A DNA stretch of 64,000 nt. Origin: Hysterangium stoloniferum. Taxonomy: Eukaryota; Basidiomycota; Agaricomycetes; Hysterangiales; Hysterangiaceae. The position numbers and the translations under genes are program-made. Each line of letters starts with the position of its first letter. Positions within the stretch are counted from its first letter, which is position 1. The notes under the pieces are model-generated. The model saw only the letters and a list, made by a program, of their open reading frames with translations. It was not told where the DNA came from and made no database searches. Of this stretch, positions 11,091 through 22,226 are shown in pieces. The stretch is taken from the NCBI GenBank assembly GCA_015178975.1, contig WHVD01000005.1:186001-250000 (forward strand), in the 5' to 3' direction.

Positions 11091-12237
11091 ATTTGACGTC
11101 TGTCTGCGCTATAATCGACCCGGCTCTCCGGACTGCTCGCGAGTAAAGAGTATCGTGAGTGTCCTTTTCGTTTCTATGGTTTAGTAAGCCATGAACTTGT
11201 TCAATAATATGGTGATATCTGTAAGTGGACGTGTATATTGTAACATGGCACTAATGCCTGTTCGGATCCCAACAGCCCGTCCTCAACGCTCAGTCTGTGT
11301 CTTCTATCAACTAGGCTGAAGACTCGTCAGATCAGACGCCCGTGCCAAGTGAATGTGCCTTCAATTTCATTCATTGGGTAGTGTCGGACGTTCGTTCGTG
11401 TAGGCTTTAAGCTGATCGACCATTCGAGGATGGGAGAAAAGCATGAGTCACCAGCCAGCCTAGCGGTGCTTGTAAATGGCATTTCATGACGCCGTTTTCG
11501 AACTTTGTACATCCTTCTATATTGGACGAAACGGAAACCGATTCCTTGCAACTATTCGTGTGAGTTGTTGGTTGTTCAAAACCACTGTCATGAACTCTTG
11601 CTTATACTCAACCGTTAGCCACCTCGTCCAACCAAATTATTACCCATCGCGTCCCGGAGTCAATGATTTATCGGCGCAGACTTGTCAAATATTGGAGACT
11701 ACTCTTAATCGGGTAATGTGTTCCCTGGACGTCGACTAAAGGGCGAAATCAATCCATGCCCGTACGTCATTTTCAAGCGCTTTGACACAATGCACAATTA
11801 GGCTTGTGTAAGATTCTTGGAATTCGGAGCATTTGGCGTGTCGGTTTTTGGTTGGTACGGTACTTTTCCATGAAAAAAATCACCCTCCACCGAGGTACGA
11901 CCTATGGCTATTCATACTGATAGTAAGTGCAAGTAACCTTACATGATTTCGCGTCACTTCCTCGAGCGCCCACAGCAAGGCAAGGAATGAAAGATCACGT
12001 GTCAGACTCAGAAAGGAAAAAGGTAGAAATAGTCGATTTAGCTTAAGGTATTTCTGATTTTTTGGAATGTTTGCAAGAGAATGAAGGTGTGAAAGGATGG
12101 CCTAAATGAATTAGACAATAGTAGCGCACATAAGAAATATTTTGAGAGAAAGGATGGGGATGAGGGGTTTTTACAGTATCTCGAAGATAACGGATCTAGA
12201 TACATAGCTAGTGCTCGCAAGGCTCGCTCGCTGCCTT

Positions 12238-12360
12238 TGTCATAGCAGTACTTCGATGATTACATGCAGGATGGGTCTTCCCCGTGTCCGTATCTATGCC
12301 TAAGATGTGGACACGGGGAAGACCCATCCTGCATGTAATCATCGAAGTACTGCTATGACA
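12238..12360. repeat. perfect 52-bp inverted repeat with 19-nt loop
   Basis: Bases 12238-12289 and 12309-12360 are exact reverse complements over all 52 positions. They start TGTCATAGCAG and end CTGCTATGACA, around a 19-base spacer. No target duplication is visible and no other copy occurs in the window. Transcribed, it would give one long unbroken hairpin. Confidence 0.95.
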
Positions 12361-13261
12361 TTGACCAAACGCCTGTCAGAACTTGCAGTATACAAGGTTT
12401 TTCCGATATTCTCCGAGCGGACGCGTTAGAACCTATTTTGGGAATGAGTTCACGCAATCGACCTCGTTGCTTGTCACCTGAAGACAACGTGACCGCGACA
12501 GCACCGCTTGGCGCAAAACTCGCCGGGGAGAAACGAAGCAATAATGTAAAGCCGGAGCAATACAATGACTGCAGGCACGGATTAAGGTTTGATCGTTGTC
12601 CTGTGAAGCCCGGGCCTGATTCCGGTGGTCGCTCCACACAATGGGGGTAGTTGCTCACGCCACAATACTTAAAGCGGATCATGGTTTGAATTAACAGTAC
12701 GCGATCTAAATGCTTTTCGTCACCAAGGGGCACGGCCAGGCCTCATGACTGCATGCCATGCCGTTACGCGAGAGACCTCTATTCACATATCCCTAAAATG
12801 CGCTATGATCGACCCGGGCGACGGGGACGAGAGAATACCCTGTATCGAGGCTGCTTCCTCCTGATATAACCTGTATATAGTATAGGATAATGCGACGCGT
12901 ACGACATGGCTGTTTCAACTGGAGCCTCTGATATGCTAGTAGATTGGGGATGGCGTTTTACGCGGATATCTTCTAACTCGTTATTTTAAATCCCGATTAG
13001 GCGTAATCGGGACCCCATCTTCAACCTTATCTTCCGAAGATCCTTCTGAATAACATATTGTCACTGAATGAATTTTTGTACAAGTGCCAATTTATTTCCC
13101 ACTCCGACGAAATGAGATTCCCGATTGTTATTGGTTGATCATTATTAATGATCTTTCTCGGGAGTTATAAGATCATCCATAGCTGCAGCCTTGTTCTCCG
13201 CCACCTCAGATTTACCCTGAAGTATTACACCTCTAACATATCATTCCAACCTAACTCAAAG

Positions 13262-16200
13262 ATGATTCCATTGGGTTTCATCAAGCGCCCCACGTTCCGA
13301 ATTTTTATGGACATCGTGGTGGTACTATTTGTTGTTTTTGTCGGCCACTGGGCGGTGAGAGTGCTAGCTCCCACATTTACAGTCTCCCAAGCTCCTGCCC
13401 TGGTTGTGGAATCCTTTCTTGTGTTCACGGACATGGTGTCATCCACCCTGTACGTGTATTTCTATTTCGCTCTCCCCTCACCACCGCCACCCATACTAAC
13501 ATTTGCCATAGGGCTTACATCATCTCTGGGATCCCCCATATTCCTCGGTACACGTTTTCATTTCTACTCCGCCACTCCGCCGCCGCAGTGCAAGTTCGGG
13601 CTTTGGATAAGATGACCAAACTGGCCATCTTCCTCAAAGGCCAGCTTCCACTGATTGATACCGGCGTCGAGTCCCGCCTCTTCTCCGCCACGGTCACAAG
13701 AATCAAGCTGCACTTCAATCTCAACTTGGACCTTGGCGAGGCCAGCAAACTGCTCCATTCGCTTCCCAAGCACACCCTCTTCCGTTCCTTGCATGCAATT
13801 TGTTATAGCGATGTGTGAGTGGCGGTGGCTATTTTTCATTGCTTATTATCTTGCAACTCATATGGGTATGCTTTTGGAAGATTGTATCCCCTCGCAACTG
13901 AACGTTTGAGCGCAATGGTTGTACTCAATGATTACATGGGAGAGAGGGGGGAGCTTGTCGCGCATCTCCCACCTATGCTGGCCGCGCACGTCAAGGAGAC
14001 CTTTTGTCCCAAGCTTAGAAGCCGGTGAGTCATTTGTTACAGCCACCTACAGTCGCATGTCTGAAGAACAGCACCTTATTTATCTAGCCATGTAGCGGCA
14101 TTTAGAACACTTGTTGTGTATACATGCCTGCTACTACTCATTGTGCTAGTCGTTGCCGTCATCCTGCTGTCTTGGCTTCAAAGACTGTTCTTCAAACGGA
14201 CGACATCGATTGTTCGCATTGACAGTGACGCCAGACATCTCCATAGTCGGGCTATTGGATTTAAACATGATGAACGTGCAGACAGAGAGGAACGGAGGGA
14301 TAGTATGGAGGCCCAAGGCGCAATCACTGAAGGTGCAACCCCTGCCCCGCCCCCTAACCCACAACCACACCCATCCTCCATCGCGTCACCTACACTCCCA
14401 GCCTCGCCCGCCCCCAAAATTGCATGCGCATCATCCTCTGGGTTATTTGCCTCGGTGCCAACCCCGCCACCCAGCTTCAGCCGGATGGATGTGGAAAACA
14501 AAGACCCAGATACGCTCGCTCGGGATTCCATCATACATGATGGTGTCCAATCCAGGGTTCAAGCTGCGACTGGTCGCGCACCCGCTGCAGACGAGGTCAA
14601 CGATAGTGGTGAGCCTGGCTCAGTTGGTCACTCGGATGCCAAGAACCGGGAAGTGGAAGAGACCGAGGGTATTGACGGCACCAAACAGGATGCAGGCATT
14701 CAAGATAATGTAAGAATGGATGGTGGGGTGTTAGGTTCGTGCAGCAATGCTCATTTTAAATATATACACTTACTTTTAATAGAACAACAAGATATTCCCC
14801 TCCCCACCCTTCCCCAGCGTTGTATCATGGTTAGCAGCAAGGCACGAACTGCCTCCGATTCCGTTCGTGCTATTCCGAGCGGCAGCTCGAACAGTGCTTC
14901 AAGAGGTATCAAACATACGGAGGACATAGATATTGATGGCTATAAAAACGCGGATAATGTGGTGATAGGTCCGTTCTCCTCTGTTTAATTGTTTATTTGA
15001 ACTTATATTGTCTTTCAGCCGATCACATGTTCCTGGAATCTATTGGGTCGCCTGAAGCTAACTCCACGCCAAAACGCAGGTTAAACAGACAGCGAGCCCA
15101 ATCAAACGGTACAAATTCCGGTTTGTTTCCCGTACTTATTAATGGTATTATCAAATACTCAATCTCAGTATAGCTCCTACAAAAGAAAACGGTCGAGAGT
15201 TCAGTCACAACAATAATCCCGCCACGCCCCAAAGGGTTCTCCTCAATATGGGCACGCAAACAGATTCTCCCACATCCGCGCCAAGTCCATCTGCGTTTGG
15301 CGAACCACTTATTGTCAACATCCTCGACTTCATGGAACGTGCCGTCCCGGCACAATCACAGCCCCCAAGTGACAAGGATCTCCAAGCCACGGCCTTTGGT
15401 ACGTTTTAAATAATTCCTTTGTGAGATTTCTAGAATGATAATCTGAATGGATGACCATCGCAGGTACGCCTAACACAATTCCGGAAATGCTCCTAGCAGT
15501 TCCCCGCATTCCCGACGTGCCATGTGAAGTTGTTTCATCGTTTGCCAGTGCTGATACCTTGGTTAACATTGAGGATGAGTCACTCAAAGAAGGTAATGGC
15601 CTACTTATCTCTTAGCCTTTGTCATTGTGGAGATTAACATTTATGCAATTTAGGATCAAAGTCTGTGCCAGTTGGTATCACCGGGCATGAGAGGCCGACA
15701 ACGTAAGTTATACTCTATTTATCCGAATAAAATGATACAACAGAGTATTTGTATAGGGGTGACGATAAGGAAAAAGGTGAGACAATCAAAAAATTGCTTC
15801 ATATATGAACTTGGAAACAAAATGCACCTCTTTTTAGACAAGTCCTTTGATGGAGACCTGCCTTCGCCCTGGACACCTCAGTATGTGTCTGGGTACTAGC
15901 TATCCTTATAATCAGGTTTAAAATGTGTTGTGCAGATATCTGGATGAGGATGAACTAGATGGAATTTTGCGTTACACCGGACGCACCGTTTATCGTGTCG
16001 TTGCCCTTCCGCCAATATTTACCTGGGGCGAAGGAAGTACATGGGACGACCATGCCGCCATAGCGACAGAGATCTTCAACATTTTAGTTGGTTCTGAATA
16101 TGTGAACAAAATCCCAGATATATGCCAATCACTTATGGATATGAGTCTGGGGCTCCAGTATTCACCACAGATCGCAACACGCCCACAGTTGTGAGTCCCA

Positions 16201-18159
16201 TCTTATTAAAGTCTTAATTCTCATTGAATATTGGTTGCAGGCATCTCAGTCTCGAGCAGATATCTGCAATAAAAGTATGGAGGGAACGCCAACCGCGCCC
16301 TTATATCTTAGTGCTGCCCCCTTTGCCTGGTGATTTCATCTTCTCCGAAGAAAGTGGAATAAAACAGCCCGAGTTTCAATTCAAGACGATCACGGATGAA
16401 TTTGGCGAGGTAATTACGACTAGAATGGGAAGCAAGTATCTTCCTGCTGTCGCTGAAAGGTTTCACGCTGCATGGAGGAAAACCGATGACCGTATCACTC
16501 CCAAGCAAGTGACGTCGGAAGCTGGTTCATTTATTCCAGAATCGCCGGAGTCTGCTATTGATCTGATGGACAATTGCAATATCTCACTTGACAGTGCTAG
16601 AGACCCGTCGGAAGCCATGGGTGTGTTGGCGGGGAATTCTGTAAGTGAAGGTTCATTGGACTGTAAGTCAACTTAAGACTAATTGACCGAACAATAGCTT
16701 GATTTACAGGTAGCTCCAACTACAAGGGAAGCAAGTCTTTCCGTAGTCGAGCGAAAACAAGAGCAGGAAAGTTTTGAAATGCTTCCAGAAGTTGTTCTTA
16801 AGCCAGCCCACACTGAGGAAAAAGTCATTGTGTGAGTTCCTTTTGTATCCAAATCGTTTAGTTAGTGTCTTATTTCATTTAACAGCATTGAAGATGTGGT
16901 TCCAGCCGCGAACGTGTTCATAAATTGCTCTGTTAATTGTGTGAGTGAAGGCTTATATGATTCTTTGTTGATATGGCACAAATTGACGAATAACGATTCG
17001 TTTTACAGGTTGGCTCGAGTCTGACGAGCGAGGTGAATCTTGCGGCCAGCAAGGAAACCGAAGAACAGAGGGAAGTGGACATTCCTCAAAACGTCGTTCT
17101 TGAGCAAGCCGAGGGAGTAGATCTCCTTAAAAACAACTATGCGCCTGTACCCGCCAAAGAAGGATCTATGACGGATTCGTTTGCGGGTGCGGCCGTGGCC
17201 TCTACCGTTTCCGCAAGTCCAACAGTGGGAGATACCAACATAGGCCCAGAATTTGGGGGTGATGATGAATCTGTTGCGTAAGTGTGATTTTTTTCTCAAT
17301 CGTTCATCTAGCGCCTTATCGCATTTGGAAGTCTTAGAACGCTTCCTGGAGCCATGAATGAGTTCATGGACATCATCGGGAGGAATGTTGTAAGTGAAGG
17401 TTCATCGGACTATAGGGTACCATAATAATAATTATCTGAAACATCCCTATAGGTGGCCCAAAACCCGCCGAGCGAACCAAGTCTTTCTGTAGTCGAACAA
17501 ACAGAAGAGAAACAAAGCCGTGGGATGCCTCCAGAAAGCTATGATCCCACGCTGGAATATACCGCGGCGTGAGTGTTCCTTGTATTCGAGTCTTTAGATA
17601 CAGTCAATATCTCATTGACAGCGTTCAAAATATGTGGGAAATGGTGAACATATCAATGAATCGCTCTGGGGATTCAGTAAGTCATAGCTTATGGCATTGT
17701 CCGTTGATGGATTACTAATTGACGGGATAACAACTCACTTTACAGGTTGGCCCGGGTCTTCAGACAGGGAGGGACACAGAAGACCAGCAAGGCGCGGAGA
17801 TCTCTCCTAGTGCCGTTCTCGGGCCAGCTGAAACTGAAGAGATCCCTGAAGAAGGGGAGAAGGCCGAGGAACAGTCGGGAGTCGATGAGCCAGTTTCCGA
17901 ACATGCAGCGGCCGAACCGGCGACGAGCGACGGCAAGAAGAAAAAGAAAAAGAAGAAGAAAAAGAAAGCTGCCGTTTCTGACGGAGGACCCGCGATGGAT
18001 ATTCCTGACAATGGAGAGCCCCAGCCATTGGCTCAGGCTGTGGTCGCGCCGCCCCCATCCCCGCCGCCACTTGCGCCCGAGCGTTCTCGGGACGAGACCT
18101 CACCTATACAAACTCAGCGGAAAATTTTGCCGTTACCTATGAGGAGGAAAGTGGGATGA
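13262..18159 (+). CDS. 20-exon two-pass membrane protein of unknown function, 1253 aa
   Basis: Twenty exons join in one frame: 13262-13449, 13512-13814, 13881-14024, 14088-14734, 14783-14968, 15019-15108, 15174-15398, 15464-15592, 15654-15702, 15757-15776, 15838-15880, 15936-16190, 16241-16640, 16710-16831, 16886-16940, 17009-17277, 17338-17389, 17453-17568, 17622-17676, 17746-18159. Introns are 48-69 nt, GT..AG. The protein has a membrane segment at about 13-31, an outer domain, a second segment at about 219-243 (LLLLIVLVVAVILL), a long Pro/Ser-rich tail, one folded-looking part (about 675-840) and a run of 11 Lys near 1180. I recognise no family. Exons 14-19 are three copies of a long-plus-short exon cassette. 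An in-frame ATG also exists at 13148; 13262 is preferred because the hydrophobic segment follows directly. Exon 6 could also end at 15120. Confidence 0.75.
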
Positions 18160-18219
18160 GACGGGCCTGAACCTTTTTATTTTATTTTTTTATTCTCGTT
18201 TCCCCACTACTTTTTATTT

Positions 18220-18702
18220 TTGTTCAACATTTGCATTTTTTTTGCATTTCTTTTTCTTTTTTGTAATTGCGGGGCTCTGAAGGCTGACATTGTCATCTTT
18301 GAGGATACGGTTAGCCTCTTTTCGCCATCGCGACTCCTTATTGCAACACTGACACTGCATTGCCTAGCTTGGTGTGAAGTCGGTAAGTCTGATAGTATGG
18401 GATCCCATGTTGCGGAGCGTATGGGCAACCATGAGGATGACGCGTTTACTGGACGCGCAAATGTAAGCCCCCAATACATTATCTTCATGCATTTCCTTGA
18501 TCATGTTGCTCTTTATTTTTTCTTAGAAAGGTCAAATGCATGGAATGTTCGCAAAAGGAATCACAGCGCCAAGTGAAATAGTCCACACTGGCTGCTGTAG
18601 GTACAGAATTATGTTAATCGTACTAGTTCTAACACAGATTATTACTCCAGGCCAGAGGTTCACGACGACAGCGATTCGCATTGTTCACTAAACAACATGT
18701 AG
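18220..18702 (+). CDS. possible small secreted protein, three exons, 122 aa
   Basis: Exons 18220-18462, 18527-18600 and 18651-18702 join in frame with introns of 64 and 50 nt (GTAAGC..TTAG, GTACAG..CCAG). The start MFNICIFFAFLFLFCNCGALKA resembles a signal peptide in its first 22 residues. The mature part would be about 100 residues with several Cys. The hydrophobic start comes from a T-rich stretch, so chance is possible, and the ATG lies only 60 bases after the stop of the previous gene. No family recognised. Confidence 0.35.
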
Positions 18703-20220
18703 TCAAGGTGGGTGAAATACACCATTTAAAACTATGTAAGTTTATCTCCCACACGACACATGTCATATATACTAATAATCCTACACTCCCCGTATTTGAC
18801 CGCAGTGCTCTAAGGATTCCGATTGTTCCGGTTCTAACTTCCTTCTTAGATTCTGTAGGTATCGGCTTGGCATCTGAGACATATTTAGCATTCTTCGGCC
18901 AAGTCAATAGTGAGGCTACTCGGGTCATACCGTGATGTGTTATTATTCTGACATTTTACATAGGTACCGACATCACTACACCTTATCAGCTCGGACGATA
19001 TCGATTCCTTGAAACGATACAACTGTGAGCTGATGATTGTTAATTGTCACTGGTACCGACTCTTGCTTACACTCACCGTTAGCCACCGCATCCGACCAAA
19101 TTATTTGCCATCCAGTCTTGATTCCTCTATGGTTCCCGGATGCTGCGCTTTGGGACCTTCTTGTGAGAAGCCATTGTTTTTTACGTTATATGCCGCTGAA
19201 CTCCGTCCAGACTATCATGACGCAATTACTGATTTCATTACCCTTACAGCGTATACCTCAAAGAACTGACAAGGTACTATCGACCAAAGTACCGCTCGGA
19301 GAGCCCAAGGAGCCCCTCATATCTCTCTTGTTCATGTGTCTTTTATATGTTCATTTTGGTCTTTACGTTCTACGTTCTGCTTCTGCCGTTTCCTTTTACC
19401 CCTTGTGTTTATTCTGTATAGTATAGTTTGTATATTACCAACATTAACGCTCCAGGATCGACCTATCCCACTTATATTCAGCATACTAAGATATTCGGTT
19501 TGGAGCGGTTACGAATAATTACTTCACTCTTCTGGTATTGACATACCTTAGCGAAGCCCCCGTTAGTAAATGGACGCTCTAAGGCCGGATATCCTGTGGT
19601 CGTTTGCAGCGGAAAATATATTCATCGCCACTTTAGCGTGCGGGACAAAATCCATGGCTCAACCAAACAATTCAATCTATTGTATGCATATTGTTATGAG
19701 CTGAGCAACTTGAACTATCCCTTTGCGGAGGAACCAGGACCGAGCTTCACAGGAAAGCCATCAAACCTAATCTATGAGGGGAGGCATTGTGTGTTGACCA
19801 CTTTTTATTCTTCCTCCCTATCTCCCGGGCGATTTTTTTGCGCCTAGGTGTGCTGTCTTAGTTCCCGTGATAATCAACTAAGTGGATACAAACGTGGACA
19901 CACGGAGGATTGACAGCCCCATTCCCCGTTTAATTTGTAATTGTTAGAATAAAATAGAAAGATACAGAAGTCACCAGGAGTGACCAAACTCAGACTCAGA
20001 CTCAAACTTGAATGACCGGCAGTGGGAGATTGCCAACATGCGGATAGTTACCATAAGTACATGTGGGTAGGGCCATGGGAAAGTGCCGTGCAGGTGTTGT
20101 GACTGCCGCGAACACCTCAAAATGCCTTCAAAGACACATTTACCTAGCATAAAATCGACATAGTTTTGTCTATATTCTTCATAATATATCAATCTGTTCA
20201 TTGGGGCCCTGTTAATTTAC
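18703..20220. other. no confident gene; diverged duplicate of 11.6 kb sequence
   Basis: Several GT..AG intron-like stretches occur (for example 18736-18805), but no continuing frame can be built. The block around 19060-19125 matches 11585-11650 at roughly three bases in four (both contain CCGTTAGCCACC-like text), which points to a decayed paralogous locus. Confidence 0.35.
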
Positions 20221-20830
20221 TTTAAGACTGGGTTTAAATATTTAAAATTGTAAATAGTCCTTTTTCGAAGAGCATATATCATTTAAAATGGTATTTTGAG
20301 TATTCCCATTCAAAATATATATTCGCGGCAATTGTCCACTTTTCGCGGCACCCCTCACAGCAGTGCGCGGCACCCCCACAGTGATGAGATTCAATGTCGG
20401 AGTTTGAACCTTTTTCGAGCCTCGACAGTCAACCTCTCCAATTCTTGAGCCAAATCACACTATATCTTTTGGTGACACTCTGATCAGCTTCTCTATTCAT
20501 CCAGTGTTATAGAGCATTGTCTCTTTGTTAAATTTGATGATGAAACACACCTTTTTATAGGGGGAGTCCACCAATTATTGCAACTTTTCATATGAAGATG
20601 CTAATTGTGGACCATGCTTTTGGAGGTTAATGTGTGTCAGAACCACTATACACCTCCCAGAGCATCCAACCTATATTGTCAGGAGGTGCTACACTAACTG
20701 ACACAAGATATTGAGAAACAAATACTTTTATTACAAGCTTATTAAACCCTTGTATATTGTGTATTGCAATAGAGTCAACTCATACTATTTTTAATACTCT
20801 TTCCAGTTATTCTACACTTCTGTAAGAGTT
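20221..20830. other. AT-rich spacer
   Basis: Nothing coding is recognised. A CG-containing patch with CGCGGCACCCC repeats occurs near 20335-20375. Confidence 0.3.
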
Positions 20831-21370
20831 TTGGAAATCTCTTGCTTTGGAAAGATACTCTCCATTCTCTTAGATAGCCATCTCTTTTCCTTCTCTGCTG
20901 GTGGAATATCATATCAGTCAAGAAACATCATCTGTGGACACTTTGGATCCCTGTGAATGTATACTTTGGAATTCTTGGCTTTCTGGATCACTTAAACTGC
21001 TTATTAGACTTTTTGGAATTTATTCAGCCATTCCTCTTATCTGGGAACTATCTCTCTTATTTCTCTAATGGTATATTATTATAATACCTTTTGAATTAAT
21101 TCTTATATACTATTTATACAGTTTCTGTTCCATCATTTTCACAAGTTATTTGGATTTCATTCCAGGCCTGATATTGTCAATATCAAAGACTGTGAACCAA
21201 CAATATCTACCCCTGGAAAAGGTATGCCAAGTTTTCTTTACTAATTTCTTTATTTTACTAAATTATATATGTAGTTGCTGGACTATACCATCATGGACCT
21301 TATCCACCTAGGATGTTATCTGGTTATGACCTGGAAGATACAAGTTATACTCAATTATTTAATACAGAAT

Positions 21371-22226
21371 AATTAAGGCTAATACATTACAGATAGGCCT
21401 TGAATAATCTAGTATTGGCAGGGAATTTCAGTAAGGATACTTAGATAATTATTAGGTTTATTAAGTAATTAATAAGTCTAAGGGTAGCTGTGAGGCTGGG
21501 GGAACTTAGATGATTAGCTAAGTTCAAAAGTGCTGACAATGATTCAAGATGCTGCAAGTGTAGGTGCTTGCAGTGAGTGTATCAGACTAAGGCTATTATT
21601 GTCCTTAGGATGATTAGATAAGCTTCTGAGCTGTGCTGGAAATATGTGTGTGATAGATTGATTTTATTGGAAACTTGGCCCTCCTTATATACATTTTGAT
21701 AACTAAATATTTAACCATTTATTTATTTTATGAGATCATTATTTAGGTCATAATGACCTCATATTCTACTTATTTTTTGCCCTTTATTTACCATGTGATT
21801 CCCCTCTCTGAGACAAGGGTTCTAACCTTTGGCTTGAACATGAAGGTTCAAGGCCACGGTCCTGGGATGGAAGCATTTGATGAGTCAGCGGAATCAAATT
21901 ATGACTTGAGTAAGTCGTTACAGTGACATTTGTGACTTGTGTGATATTCCGACACTGGAGGCTTATCTAATAAGTCATGTGACTCTAAAAATGCACACAT
22001 TGAAGCAAAACAATGTGCCGAAAAGCAATAACTAAGTAAATAAAATATAAATAATTAGTTAAAAATTATAATAAAATAAAAAGATATAATAGCATTATAT
22101 GAGATCATATATGCTATTATTATGCGAATTTAAAAGGAATTAGGCCTTACATTTCACAAATAAAATATAATAAAAATACAATAAATTCAAGAAAATATTA
22201 AATAATTCACAGAAAATTAAGAGAAT
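21371..22226 (-). repeat. repeat Y, reverse copy inside PHD gene copy A
   Basis: Reverse-oriented Y sequence between two coding pieces. AGAAT occurs at both borders (21366-21370, 22222-22226), but the ends are not TG..CA, so this may not be the true boundary. The same Y-to-gene junction (ATGATGCTGATACC side) is present in copy B at 59941-59975 and near 55661, so the Y insertion is older than the duplication of this gene piece. Confidence 0.55.

Larger units (their letters stand above)
9404..13147. other. low-repeat region without a confident gene
   Basis: Base composition and codon-like patches differ from the flanking repeats. A two-exon candidate is visible: a frame to about 9685, GTAAGT intron of about 60 nt ending near 9745, then VYHPAMLRRLANHLFYP in frame to 9826. 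A second candidate begins at 10501 with a GTAAGT..TAG intron near 10919-10971. Neither can be extended to a full gene. An imperfect direct repeat (10992-11050 and 11187-11235) and a hairpin (12238-12360) lie inside. Confidence 0.35.

Noticed and set aside
12353-12733. Overlapping open frames on both strands right of the hairpin
   Set aside because: No splice signals, no recognised motif, and neither frame is clearly better. A text reminiscent of a known protein (NDCRHGLRFDRC) could not be placed.
17747-18142. Arg/Lys-rich frame at the end of the 20-exon gene
   Set aside because: It is one base out of the frame that joins all exons; the true frame gives the Lys11 run and ends at 18159.
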